From Comamonadaceae bacterium G21597-S1 (GTDB lineage Bacteria; Pseudomonadota; Gammaproteobacteria; Burkholderiales; Burkholderiaceae_C): a DNA stretch of 64,000 nucleotides. Shown one piece after another: positions 1 through 8,252 of this stretch; within the stretch, counting starts at the first letter, position 1; each line of letters starts with the position of its first letter. The notes under the pieces were generated by a model. That model was not told the origin of the DNA and ran no database searches. It saw nothing but the letters and a program-made list of their open reading frames with translations. The position numbers and the translations under genes are program-made. The stretch is taken from NCBI GenBank assembly GCA_027214345.1, contig JAPWHR010000009.1, positions 124,001 to 188,000 on the forward strand. Reading direction: 5' to 3'.

Positions 1-1889
1 TCGGTCATGTCGACGCAGGAGGTGACCATGTGCGTGATCTGGCCTGAGGTGTCGCGCACCGCGTTGGACACCATCCAGGCCGGGTAGTCAGTGCCGTTCT
101 TGCGCCGCAGCCACACGTCGCCCTGCCAGGACCCGCGGATGATTGTCTGCTGCCACAGGCCTTCGTAGAAGCGCGGCTCGTGGCGCGTGGAATGCATGAA
201 CTCGGGCGTGCGCCCGGCCACTTCGCTCAGGTCCCAGCCGCCGCTTTTGGCAAAGGCCATGTTGGCGATCAGCAGCCTGCGATCGACGCCGAAGATCGCG
301 ATCGCCTCGGACGAGGATTCGAACACCTTGGCCCACAGTTGCAGGCGCTGCTCGAGCGATTTCATCTGGCCGATCGGCGTGAATACGGTGAGCATGGCCG
401 GTGCGCCCTGGTAGGTCAGCCGGCGTCCGGACAGCAGGGCCCAGCGCCGGATCGGCGTTCCGTTCTTGTCCACGCCGGTCTGCCACTGCACTTCGAACCC
501 GTCCACCGCGTCCTCGTCGCTCATGCGCTGGAAATAATGGGCGCGCGCGGCCGGCGTCAGCGCCTTGAGCCATGGATCACCATCGTGGTCGCCGAGCCAG
601 GACGCGGCGGGCTGGTTGGCATGCAGGATCCGGTGCTCGGGGACGGACGTGACGATCAAAGGGCTTGGAAACGACGCCAGCAATGCGTGCTGGGCTTCCT
701 GCGCGCGCGCGGTGGCGGCCAGATCTTCCCGCGCGGCACGCTCCAGGTCGAGTTCGGCAAGCATGCTGTTGAAGGCAGTCACCAGGTTCCCGATCTCGTC
801 GCTGCTGTCGTGCGTGGCGCGCACCGAGTAGTCGCCGGAGACGCTGACCTGGTCCGCCACCGCGGCCAGCGATCGGATCGGACGCGAGATCTGGCGCGCG
901 ATGAAATACACCAGCGCCAGAATGATCAGCAGCAGCACGGCTGCCGTGCCCAGGTGCAGCCACATCCGGGCCAGCAGGTGCGAGATGCGTGCCTCGAGCA
1001 GGGCATCCAGGCTGGTACTGGTCTGTTGCCAGGCGCGCAACATGCGCTCGCCGGTCGCCACGTGCAGGCGCTCCACCGCGGCCGCGTCGGCGGTGTTGGC
1101 CCTCGTGCCGTCGTAACCCGTGCGTTGCTGGAACTGGTCGAGTGCGGTGAACAAGGCGGTGAAGGAGGGCGCCAGTTCATCGCGCAGTCGCGCTGGGCCG
1201 GCTGCCAGCGCTTCGGCGTAGTCCGACCGGATACCCTTGACCGTCGCGGCCAGCCGTCCCTCGGAGATCAGCATCTCGTTGAGCAGCACGGCCCGCGCTT
1301 CACCTTCGCTGGCGGCGAACGCGACCGACTTGCTGGCCAGGCGGCCGATCAGGTCGTGCAGTTCGGGAAATCGCAGCACCAGCAGCGACATCGTGTAGTA
1401 GCTGTCCAGATCGGGGTCCAGGATCAGGTTCGACTGATTGCCCAGTCGCGTGATCAGTTCCCGGCCGGCGTCCTGGACGGCAGCATGGTCTTGCGTGCCC
1501 AGTCGGTCCAGGCTTGCGAGTGCACGCAGCTGCGCGATCAGCGCGGCGTTGCTGTCCTGGCTCGCCATGCCCTGGCCATATCGCTGCTCGGCCTCGGCCA
1601 GACGGTTCGTCCATCGATCGATCTGCTCGCGCGAGGGGGGCTCGCTGGCGGGTTTGCCATTGGCCGCCAGCACGATGGGTACGCGCAGTCCCGTGAGCAC
1701 ATCGCGCACCTCGGCGATGTAGGCGCTGCCAGCCACCTCCTTGCGTGCGAAATTGATCGCGATGTATTTCTCGTTGATCAGGATGCCCGAGACATAGATC
1801 ACCGCGCTGAGGTCCAGCAGGTAGATCAGCAGCAGCTTTCTGCCGACGGGCAGGCGGCCCACGAATCTTGAAAAAATGCCTCTCACCAC
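1..1889 (-). CDS. Membrane-bound HAMP/PAS sensor protein, 3' end outside the window
   Basis: The reading frame is open from a GTG start at 1887-1889 (GGAG five bases upstream) to the window edge, at least 629 codons. An N-terminal transmembrane helix (about residues 17-35) is followed by a helical sensing domain of about 250 residues and a second transmembrane helix near residue 310. A HAMP linker follows (ISRPIRSLAAVADQV, near residue 335), then two PAS-like domains; the second ends in a PAC-like segment containing WLRRKNGTDYPAW and ITHMV. The output domain lies beyond the edge, so it may be a diguanylate cyclase/phosphodiesterase, a histidine kinase or a chemoreceptor. The neighbour at 2078 is divergent. 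The long plus-strand frame over this region is a GC-driven shadow. Confidence 0.85.
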   Translation of the reverse strand, partial: MVRGIFSRFVGRLPVGRKLLLIYLLDLSAVIYVSGILINEKYIAINFARKEVAGSAYIAEVRDVLTGLRVPIVLAANGKPASEPPSREQIDRWTNRLAEAEQRYGQGMASQDSNAALIAQLRALASLDRLGTQDHAAVQDAGRELITRLGNQSNLILDPDLDSYYTMSLLVLRFPELHDLIGRLASKSVAFAASEGEARAVLLNEMLISEGRLAATVKGIRSDYAEALAAGPARLRDELAPSFTALFTALDQFQQRTGYDGTRANTADAAAVERLHVATGERMLRAWQQTSTSLDALLEARISHLLARMWLHLGTAAVLLLIILALVYFIARQISRPIRSLAAVADQVSVSGDYSVRATHDSSDEIGNLVTAFNSMLAELDLERAAREDLAATARAQEAQHALLASFPSPLIVTSVPEHRILHANQPAASWLGDHDGDPWLKALTPAARAHYFQRMSDEDAVDGFEVQWQTGVDKNGTPIRRWALLSGRRLTYQGAPAMLTVFTPIGQMKSLEQRLQLWAKVFESSSEAIAIFGVDRRLLIANMAFAKSGGWDLSEVAGRTPEFMHSTRHEPRFYEGLWQQTIIRGSWQGDVWLRRKNGTDYPAWMVSNAVRDTSGQITHMVTSCVDMT

Positions 1890-2077
1890 GTTCACTCCAG
1901 TCGATCCGATGCCGGTTGCGACCAGACTGAACCTGAGCGCCCAAGGGTCGTTGCCGGCGCGGAACCTGGCCCGCACCGACTCCGGCATGCAGCAATATGC
2001 GTGCCAGAGGCGGCCGAGGTGCACACTGCCGGACCGGCGTGGTGGCTACACTGCTGCCCAGTACAAGGAGCAGGCCC

Positions 2078-2479
2078 ATGGCGACCCAGGTCGAGATCGC
2101 GGATTTCCTGAGGCGGGAATTCCCGCAGAACAAGTCCACCGTCGAATCGGTGGGCGAGCGCATGGCGACGGTTCGCCATCCGGTCGGCCAGGCGGAGTTG
2201 CGTCCGGGGGGCACGGTGTCCGGCCCGGTCATGATGACGGTGGCCGACGTAGCGCTGTATGTCGCGATCCTGGGCGAGATCGGCATCGTGCCGCTGACGG
2301 TGACGACCAGCCTGAACATCAACTTCATGCGCAAGCCCGCGAGCGATCGCGACATCATCGGAGTCTGCAAGCTGCTCAAGCTGGGCCGCTCGCTGGCCGT
2401 GGGCGAGGTCACCATCTACTCCGAAGGGCTGCCCGAGCCGGTCGCGCACGCGGTTGGAACCTACGCGATTCCCCGCTAG
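2078..2479 (+). CDS. PaaI-family hotdog-fold thioesterase
   Basis: This 133-residue protein fits the hotdog-fold acyl-CoA thioesterases (PaaI/YbgC-like), which hydrolyse thioesters of CoA in the cytoplasm. The central segment LRPGGTVSGPVMMTVADVALY has the family's pattern of a Gly-rich turn leading into the long hotdog helix, followed by the strand TTSLNINFMRKP. The ATG at 2078 was chosen over an upstream in-frame ATG because AAGGAG lies seven bases before it and the upstream extension looks non-coding. It is divergent from the sensor gene and upstream of the cyclotransferase-like gene. The substrate cannot be read from the sequence. Confidence 0.85.
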   Translation: MATQVEIADFLRREFPQNKSTVESVGERMATVRHPVGQAELRPGGTVSGPVMMTVADVALYVAILGEIGIVPLTVTTSLNINFMRKPASDRDIIGVCKLLKLGRSLAVGEVTIYSEGLPEPVAHAVGTYAIPR

Positions 2480-2592
2480 CATCGCGCCGTCATGCGCTCG
2501 CGGCTCGTTGCCCCGCAAGCTCCGGAACCGGGCCTGTCCCGCGACCCGGCTGCGCGCCGGCAACGACGTGCGGGCTTGGAGAACCCATCGAC

Positions 2593-3126
2593 GTGAAGCC
2601 GCATTTCCTGTATTTCGCCTACGGCTCGAACCTGCTGTCGAGTCGCCTGCGCGCGCGCACGGCCTCGGCGCGTGTCGTCGGCCGCGCGGTCCTGCAATCC
2701 CATGTCCTGCGCTGGCACATGGCCTCGGCCGATGGCTCGGGCAAGTGCGACGTGGTCGCGATGGACGACGCGGACGCGGCCGTGCACGGTGTCGTGTACC
2801 GCATCGACCTGGCCGAGAAACACCTGCTCGACCGCGCGGAGTCCCTGGGTGTCGGTTATCGGGAAGAGCGGGTGATGGTGGACCTGGAGGGACACCGGGT
2901 CACGGCCTGGGTCTACCGCGCGCTGCGCATCGACGCCGCGGCGGTGCCGTACGACTGGTATCACGCCCTGGTGCTGGGGGGCGCGCGCGAACACGACCTG
3001 CCTGCGCACTACCGGCAGCGGCTCGCGGCGGTGACGACCCGGCCGGACCCGGATCCGCAACGCGCGTCGCTGCATTTCGCGCTGACGCACGTCGCCGGTG
3101 TCGACCTGCCGGGGCGCCCGGCATGA
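2593..3126 (+). CDS. Gamma-glutamylcyclotransferase-like (AIG2/GGCT fold) protein
   Basis: The protein has 177 residues and begins at a GTG with GGAGA about ten bases upstream. Its N terminus FLYFAYGSNL carries the YGSN substrate-loop signature of the gamma-glutamylcyclotransferase fold. A conserved acidic residue is expected in the central part, and the segment AVHGVVYRID fits the family's core strand. Members convert gamma-glutamyl amino acids to 5-oxoproline, though many AIG2-like proteins act on other gamma-glutamylamines. If the family activity holds, its product would feed the 5-oxoprolinase at 27043. Its stop overlaps the ATGA that opens the linking mini-ORF at 3123, so it is probably cotranscribed with the gene at 3185. 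Confidence 0.8.
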   Translation: MKPHFLYFAYGSNLLSSRLRARTASARVVGRAVLQSHVLRWHMASADGSGKCDVVAMDDADAAVHGVVYRIDLAEKHLLDRAESLGVGYREERVMVDLEGHRVTAWVYRALRIDAAAVPYDWYHALVLGGAREHDLPAHYRQRLAAVTTRPDPDPQRASLHFALTHVAGVDLPGRPA

Positions 3127-3188
3127 GCGCGCCGGGCCGTTCCCAAGCGCGAATCCCGCAGCGCGCAGCGCGGAGGGTCGTCCAATGA
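3123..3188 (+). repeat. Operon-linking repeat with a 21-codon coupling ORF (copy A)
   Basis: This 66-bp element starts with ATG overlapping the cyclotransferase stop (ATGA) and ends with TGA overlapping the ATG of the next gene (ATGA). It reads through as 21 codons ending PQRAARRVVQ. Its last third, CCCGCAGCGCGCAGCGCGGA, contains the GGAGG that serves the downstream gene. Related copies lie at 35399-35464 (plus) and 21414-21533 (minus), always between two genes of one operon. Role inferred: translational coupling or relay. It is not certain that the peptide matters. Confidence 0.75.
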
Positions 3189-3712
3189 GCGCGGTGCGGG
3201 CCTGTGCGCTGCCGGCCGCCGCCTTGCTGCACGACAGCGTGGCACAAGGCGCCTATGCCGATTGTTTCTGCATCGACGTTCCGGTTACGGTCTCGCATGC
3301 CGCGTTCGTCGAAGCGTTCTACACCACGCCGGTGTTCCGCGTTGAACGCTGGATCCTGCGTTGGGCCTTGTCGCGGCCGTCGACCGACGCGGGTGCGCAC
3401 CGGCTCGCGACCGGAGCTTGCGACACCTTTGCCGCATGGATCGTGCGCGGGCGTGCCCCCGATCAGCTCCATCTCGTGGATGTGACCGGCCGCACCCAGT
3501 CCTGGCTGATGGTGGCGGCTGCTACCGACGGCGCCGCGGCCTGCGGTACCCGGCTGTATTTCGGCTCGGCCGTGATGCCGGCGCGCGGCCGTGCCAAGGG
3601 TCCGGCGCGCAGGGGCTGGTTGTTCCGCGCCTTGCTCGGGTTCCACACCGTGTACTCGCGAATCTTGTTGTCAGCGGCGCGATCGCGTGTACTGGCGATG
3701 CATCGGGGCTGA
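3185..3712 (+). CDS. Uncharacterised protein, possibly DUF2867-like
   Basis: The protein has 175 residues. The ATG at 3185 is preceded by GGAGG inside the linking repeat. It has no clear signal peptide or membrane helix. Features include an N-terminal strand YADCFCIDVP, a Trp-rich middle (VERWILRWALS) and a C-terminal segment GTRLYFGSAV followed by a conserved-looking HTVYSRILLSAAR. This order resembles DUF2867-type proteins, but I cannot confirm that by eye. It follows the cyclotransferase-like gene through the coupling ORF, so the two are likely made together. Function unknown. Confidence 0.75.
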   Translation: MSAVRACALPAAALLHDSVAQGAYADCFCIDVPVTVSHAAFVEAFYTTPVFRVERWILRWALSRPSTDAGAHRLATGACDTFAAWIVRGRAPDQLHLVDVTGRTQSWLMVAAATDGAAACGTRLYFGSAVMPARGRAKGPARRGWLFRALLGFHTVYSRILLSAARSRVLAMHRG

Positions 3713-3778
3713 CACCCGGTGCATGCGACGCGCCGCTGTCGTATGCTGTCGACTCCCCTCGATCCCGCTTCAGCCCGC

Positions 3779-4474
3779 ATGTCATCCCGGATCATCATTG
3801 CGCTCGACGTCGATACCCGACAGCAGGCCTTGCAGCTGGTGCGTCGCCTGGGGCCGGCGGCCGCACACTACAAGATCGGACTGCAGTTGCTCACCCTTGC
3901 CGGTCCCGACCTGGTGCGCGAGCTCGTGGGCATGGGCAAGCAGGTGTTCCTCGACCTGAAGCTGCACGAGATACCGAACTCGGTGGCCGCCGCAGTGCGT
4001 GCGGCCGCGCAGCTGGGCGCCGGCATGGTGTCGGTGCATGCGTCGGCCGGATCGGCCGTGCTGCGTGCCGCGGCCGAGCAGGCGCAGGCGGTCGGCGGGA
4101 TCCGCGTGCTGGCGTTGACGGTGATCACCAGCTTGCGGGACGACGACCTGCCGGAGATCGGCCTGGCGCCGTCGGTGCGCGAGCAGGTCTGCCGGCTGGC
4201 GCGTCTGGCCAGCGCGCAGGGCTGCGACGGCGTGATCGCGTCGGCGCGGGAGGCCCGCTGGCTGGCGCAGCTGCTGCCCGCGGGCAACCTGATCGTCACC
4301 CCCGGCATCCAGCTGGATGGCCAGGGAGGGCACGACCAGTCGCGCTTGGCGACACCGCGCGATGCGCGTGACGCCGGAGCGACCCATGTGGTCGTGGGGC
4401 GTGCGATCACGCAGGCGCCGGATCCTGCGCAGGCCTTTGCCCGGGCTTGCGCCGATTTCACGCGCTCGCCTTGA
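3779..4474 (+). CDS. pyrF: Orotidine 5'-phosphate decarboxylase (short, type 1 form)
   Basis: It catalyses the last step of UMP synthesis, decarboxylation of orotidine monophosphate. The 231-residue protein is a complete short-form PyrF: IALD with Asp10, YKIG with Lys32, FLDLKLHEIP with Asp59 and Lys61, VHASAG, and the phosphate-binding end TPGIQ then VVGRAIT. The fourth residue of the usual K-D-K-D tetrad is Glu64 (GAG at 3968-3970) instead of Asp, and the following Asn-Thr is Asn-Ser. The ATG at 3779 fits the family length; the earlier in-frame ATG adds a non-conserved tail. Many Burkholderiales carry the longer type 2 PyrF, so this may be a variant or a second copy. Confidence 0.92.
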   Translation: MSSRIIIALDVDTRQQALQLVRRLGPAAAHYKIGLQLLTLAGPDLVRELVGMGKQVFLDLKLHEIPNSVAAAVRAAAQLGAGMVSVHASAGSAVLRAAAEQAQAVGGIRVLALTVITSLRDDDLPEIGLAPSVREQVCRLARLASAQGCDGVIASAREARWLAQLLPAGNLIVTPGIQLDGQGGHDQSRLATPRDARDAGATHVVVGRAITQAPDPAQAFARACADFTRSP

Positions 4475-4536
4475 GCGTATCGACGTCTGGCGGACACGGT
4501 GTATCGTGTGCCCATCGTCTGAACGGAGATTGTTCC

Positions 4537-5259
4537 ATGGGTGTTGATCCGATTCCCCTGTCCGCCGACACGGTGCGCGCCTTGTCCAGCGTCACGACCG
4601 CCACCCTCACCACGGTGCTGCTCAAGAAGGGTCTGCGCAATGTATGGATGCGCGGGGCCCGGCCCTTGAAGAAGGGCCAGCCGCGTCTGGTCGGGCGGGC
4701 GTTCACGCTGCGCTTCGTGCCGGCGCGCGAAGACCTGGCCACGCCGGCCTCCTGGGGCGCACCGATCTCCACGCGCGCGGCGATCGAGTCCATGCCGGAG
4801 GGCTGCATCGCCGTCGTCGATGCCATGGGCGTGACCGATGCGGGCATCTTCGGCGACATCCTGTGCGCGCGCATGCGCAAGCGGGGCGTGGCCGCCCTGG
4901 TGAGCGATGGCGTGATCCGCGACATCGACGGCGTGCTCGAGACCGGCCTGCCGGTCTGGTGCCAGGGTACGGCCGCGCCGGCATCGGTGGCCGGCCTGAC
5001 CTTCGTCGCCTGGCAGCAACCCATCGGGTGTGGTGGCGTTGCGGTATTTCCGAACGACGTGGTGGTGGTAGACGCCGACGGCGCGGTTTTGATACCCTAT
5101 GCCATGCTCGACGACGTCGTGCAGGCTGCGCTCGACCAGGAACTGCTCGAGGGCTGGATCATGAAGCAGGTCCATGACGGCATGGCCCTGCCAGGCCTGT
5201 ATCCGCCCAATGCAGAAAACAAGGCCCGCTTCGAGGCCTGGGCTCGCAGCCGGAGTTGA
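4537..5259 (+). CDS. RraA-like / HMG-aldolase family protein
   Basis: The 240-residue protein belongs to the RraA-like family, which includes 4-hydroxy-4-methyl-2-oxoglutarate/4-carboxy-4-hydroxy-2-oxoadipate aldolases and regulators of RNase E. Visible family features are TTATLTTVLLKKG at the N terminus, GDILCARMRKRGVAALVSDG with the core Gly-Asp and Arg, then VIRDIDG (Arg-Asp of the metal/substrate site), and VVVVDADGAVLIP near the end. The length exceeds that of E. coli RraA (161 residues), which favours the aldolase-like branch. GGAG lies eight bases before the ATG. It stands alone between pyrF and the bactofilin gene. Confidence 0.85.
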   Translation: MGVDPIPLSADTVRALSSVTTATLTTVLLKKGLRNVWMRGARPLKKGQPRLVGRAFTLRFVPAREDLATPASWGAPISTRAAIESMPEGCIAVVDAMGVTDAGIFGDILCARMRKRGVAALVSDGVIRDIDGVLETGLPVWCQGTAAPASVAGLTFVAWQQPIGCGGVAVFPNDVVVVDADGAVLIPYAMLDDVVQAALDQELLEGWIMKQVHDGMALPGLYPPNAENKARFEAWARSRS

Positions 5260-5384
5260 CGGCCGGCCCGGTGCGTCCGGGCCACGGTGGGCGCTGTCCA
5301 ATTCGTTACGCATCTTGCACCTTGCGCGGCGCCAGCCTGCAGGGATCTGCCTACCATCGACTACTTTACGAGGAGAAATCACCC

Positions 5385-5972
5385 ATGGCATTGCAGTCCC
5401 CCTTCTTTGGCAAGCGCGACACCGAAACCACCGGCTTGCGGCGGCCCACGACGATGGCACAACCCAACGTCCACCACGGCGTACAGCCGTCGTCCGCGGC
5501 TCCCGGCGCGTCCTCGTCGTCGTCGTCTCCGGCACCGGCTGCGGTCGCGGCCGTGCCCGCCGCTGCGGGTGATGCAACGCCCGAGACCACACCCTCCGGC
5601 GGCAGCCGCCTGACCGTCGGACCCAACATCAAGCTCAAGGGCGTCGAGATCACCGACTGCGACACCTTGTTCGTCGAAGGGACGGTCGAGGCCACGATGG
5701 ACTCGCGCCTGATGCAGATCGCCGAGTGTGGTGCGTTCAAGGGGTCGGCCTGCATCGACATCGCCGAGATCCATGGTCACTTCGACGGGGACCTGACGGT
5801 GCGCGACAAGCTGATGGTGTATTCCACCGGCAAAATCACTGGCAAGATCCGGTACGGCAAACTGGTCGTCGAAGAAGGCGGACAACTGTCCGGCGAGGTG
5901 ATCTTCGGCACGGCCGAGTCGTCGGCGAGCAAACCGGCGGCGCGCGAACGCGCCGGATTGCAGGCGGCCTGA
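5385..5972 (+). CDS. Bactofilin family cytoskeletal protein
   Basis: This 195-residue protein has a Ser/Ala/Pro-rich low-complexity N terminus (about residues 1-75) followed by a bactofilin (DUF583) domain, a right-handed beta-helix that polymerises without nucleotides at the inner membrane. The repeated short strands are visible from LTVGPNIKLKG through ITGKIRYGKLVVEEGGQLSGEV. The C-terminal tail is Ala-rich. AGGAG lies nine bases before the ATG. Bactofilins often scaffold cell-wall enzymes or polar structures. No M23 peptidase is adjacent here, so the partner is unknown. Confidence 0.9.
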   Translation: MALQSPFFGKRDTETTGLRRPTTMAQPNVHHGVQPSSAAPGASSSSSSPAPAAVAAVPAAAGDATPETTPSGGSRLTVGPNIKLKGVEITDCDTLFVEGTVEATMDSRLMQIAECGAFKGSACIDIAEIHGHFDGDLTVRDKLMVYSTGKITGKIRYGKLVVEEGGQLSGEVIFGTAESSASKPAARERAGLQAA

Positions 5973-6087
5973 GCATCGCGCGCCCGGGGCCGGGCGCCAC
6001 GCCTGCGCCGGGCATTCGGTCTGCGGCGCCGCATCACCGCGCTACCATCGTCCTGCGGCACTTGGATACGCCGCGAGGAAATTCCAG

Positions 6088-7239
6088 ATGCGCACATGGT
6101 CCCGACGTCGGGTGTTCTCAGGCTTGGGCGTGGCTGCGGCCGCGGTCGGCGCCGGTGTCTACTGGGCTGTGCGGCCGACACCCGCGCCCATCGGTTTTCC
6201 CATTGCGCCGGACGAACTGGCCGCGGCCCGGCAATTGCTGGCGCGGCATCCGGCCGTTGATGCGCATGCACACCCGGGCCGCAGCTTCGTCGACGGTGCG
6301 CAGAATCTGTCCGGGCTGGTCTGGATCTACGCCCGGCTGGGCAGCTTCGAGGACGATACCGTCGCCGACATGCGCGCGGGTGGTCTGGCCGCCGCGGCAT
6401 TCGCCGCGGTCGCCGACTTCCAGGCGCTGGGGCTGCAGGGAGAAGGACTGGCCGCGGTACGCGCGTTCGAGCCCGGCGAGGCCTGGGCCAGCTACCGGCG
6501 CCAGATCGATCGCCTGAAAGGCCTGGCGTCCCGGGGGCTGGTGTTTCCGGTCAAGACCGTGGCCGACGTCGCCGCGGCGCGTGCGGCCGGCAAGGTGGGC
6601 GCGCTGCTGACCGTCGAGGGCGGCGACTTCCTCGAAGGCCGTGTCGACCGCGTGGCACTGGCGCATGCCGACGGCGTGCGGTCCATCACCCTGATGCACT
6701 ACCGCAACAACGAACTCGGCGACATCATCACCGGCGAGCCGGTCCACCAGGGACTCACCGCCGCGGGCAGGGCCGTGGTGCGCGAGATGAACCGGCTGGG
6801 TATGCTGGTCGACGTGGCCCATGCGTCCGAGGCCACGGCGCTGGGTGCGCTCGACGCGTCGTCGCAGCCGGTGATCGCCTCGCATGTCCACGTCCACGGC
6901 AAGACCGCGCATCCGCGGTTCATCTCGCCGGATCTGATGCGGGCGGTGGTGTCCAAGGGCGGTGGTCTGGTGGGTGCCTGGCCGGCCGGCATCGCCATCG
7001 TCGACCTGCGCGGATTCGTCGAGCGTGCGCTGGAATTGGTGGAGCTGGCGGGTATCGACCATGTGTGCCTGGGTACCGACATGGACGCCAACTACAAGCC
7101 GGTGTTCGACACCTATGCCCATCTGCCGCATTTCGTCGCCGGCCTGGCGCAACGTGGACTGGCCGAGGGCGACATTGCCAAGCTCATCGGCGGCAACTAC
7201 CTTCGGCTGCTGGCGGCGGTGCAGTCCGCCGGCGCCTGA
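6088..7239 (+). CDS. Membrane dipeptidase (peptidase M19), Tat-exported
   Basis: The 383-residue protein resembles renal dipeptidase-family (M19) zinc hydrolases that cleave dipeptides. The N terminus contains a twin-arginine signal (SRRRVFSGLG followed by an Ala-rich hydrophobic stretch), predicting Tat export to the periplasm. Metal-site features are AVDAHAHPG near residue 56, the LLTVEGGDFLEG strand with the bridging Glu, a DVAHAS segment, IASHVHVHG, and a C-terminal CLGTDMD. GAGGAAA lies upstream of the ATG. It is convergent with the membrane protein gene at 7252. Confidence 0.88.
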   Translation: MRTWSRRRVFSGLGVAAAAVGAGVYWAVRPTPAPIGFPIAPDELAAARQLLARHPAVDAHAHPGRSFVDGAQNLSGLVWIYARLGSFEDDTVADMRAGGLAAAAFAAVADFQALGLQGEGLAAVRAFEPGEAWASYRRQIDRLKGLASRGLVFPVKTVADVAAARAAGKVGALLTVEGGDFLEGRVDRVALAHADGVRSITLMHYRNNELGDIITGEPVHQGLTAAGRAVVREMNRLGMLVDVAHASEATALGALDASSQPVIASHVHVHGKTAHPRFISPDLMRAVVSKGGGLVGAWPAGIAIVDLRGFVERALELVELAGIDHVCLGTDMDANYKPVFDTYAHLPHFVAGLAQRGLAEGDIAKLIGGNYLRLLAAVQSAGA

Positions 7240-7251
7240 GCGGCGAACGCG

Positions 7252-7638
7252 TCAACCCGCGGGTCGGGTACGCAACCAGGCCGCAATGAACAGCAGGCCG
7301 AGCAGGAAATCGAGCGCTGCCGCGGCGACGGTGAGACCGGGCACCCGTTCCATAGCGTACAGCACGAACACCGGCACCGAAAAGAGCAGCTTTTCGGCGA
7401 TGGCGGGCAGCATGAACATCCGGAACCGCATCACGTCGCGCGCGATTAGCAGGAACACGAACTGCCAGGCCAGCGCGGTGCCGATGAAACCATAGAACTG
7501 CTCCGGATACTCCAGTGGCGTGGTGATCAGCCGGCCCACCTTCTGGTCCTGCACATATTGCGGAACCAGCACCGCAATGCCGTAAATGCCGCCCCAGAAG
7601 AAAATGCGCCGGGCGAAGTTGTCGGGGTTTGTCGACAT
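7252..7638 (-). CDS. Small four-helix inner-membrane protein of unknown function
   Basis: The protein has 128 residues and four predicted hydrophobic segments: IFFWGGIYGIAVLV, FIGTALAWQFVFLLIA, MLPAIAEKLLFSVPVFVLYA and a C-terminal AALDFLLGLLFIAAWL. The ATG is preceded by GGAGCCCG. No motif points to an activity. It lies 39 bp downstream of the RusA-like gene on the same strand, so it could belong to that transcription unit. I do not recognise the family. Confidence 0.75.
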   Translation of the reverse strand: MSTNPDNFARRIFFWGGIYGIAVLVPQYVQDQKVGRLITTPLEYPEQFYGFIGTALAWQFVFLLIARDVMRFRMFMLPAIAEKLLFSVPVFVLYAMERVPGLTVAAAALDFLLGLLFIAAWLRTRPAG

Positions 7639-7677
7639 GGGTCGGGCTCCTTCAGGCCGAATGTGATGGTCCGGTGT

Positions 7678-8235
7678 TCACAGGGACATGTTGTCGATGT
7701 TCAGCCGGGTCTTCTTGACGTGCACCGAGATGATGGCGACCACCTCGTCGGGTTGCGCCGGGCGCAGCAATTGCTCGGATTCGATCGACACCTTCGAGAC
7801 GAGCGAGTCGTCTTCCAGCAGGCAGAACATCGGCGACGGGTCGGCCTGCTCGGGCAACTCCGTGCGGCCTTCCATCGAGCCGTGCGGGACCCGCAGGCCG
7901 TCGAGCAAGGTCTTGAGCCGGTTGTCGATGTCGCCGCCATCGGTGATCAACATGCCGCGCGGCTGCTGGCGGAACAGCAACACCGACAGTTCGGCGTAGA
8001 GGTTGAGGCGCTGCGTGACCAGCGGAGCGAACAGCAGGCCGCCCTTTTCGACGATCACCGATGGTTCGCCGGGCCGGGGTGGGTGGGACAACAACGGTCC
8101 GGCCACTTCCTTGAGGGGATGTTCCCGCCACAGGCGCTCGAGTTGCGGGTGCAATGCGCGGCGAATCTCCCACTTGTGCGGCGACTTGGCGCCTTGTCCG
8201 CGCAGCGGACCCTCGTAGATCAGGCGGAACTCCAT
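7678..8235 (-). CDS. RusA-like nuclease-fold protein
   Basis: This 185-residue protein contains GGDIDNRLKTLLDGLR (residues 100-115), which matches the RusA Holliday-junction resolvase pattern D-x-D-N-x-x-K-x-x-x-D: Asp102, Asp104, Asn105, Lys108 and Asp112. A later acidic pair Glu141-Asp142-Asp143 in LLEDDSLVSKV fits RusA's downstream conserved DD...V. RusA proteins are normally prophage-encoded and about 120 residues; this one has about 90 extra N-terminal residues and a 25-residue insertion between the two motifs. It starts 18 bp after the aminopeptidase stop, so they may be cotranscribed. Activity is inferred from motifs only. Confidence 0.7.
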   Translation of the reverse strand: MEFRLIYEGPLRGQGAKSPHKWEIRRALHPQLERLWREHPLKEVAGPLLSHPPRPGEPSVIVEKGGLLFAPLVTQRLNLYAELSVLLFRQQPRGMLITDGGDIDNRLKTLLDGLRVPHGSMEGRTELPEQADPSPMFCLLEDDSLVSKVSIESEQLLRPAQPDEVVAIISVHVKKTRLNIDNMSL

Positions 8236-8252
8236 GGTTGGCCGGCCCCGGC

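Noticed and set aside
180-1871. A 563-codon plus-strand frame at the left edge
   Set aside because: The opposite strand encodes coherent transmembrane, HAMP and PAS segments; the plus-strand product is a Gln/Arg-rich shadow.
3719-3778. An upstream ATG as the pyrF start
   Set aside because: It would add 20 residues not seen in the family; the ATG at 3779 gives the standard N terminus.
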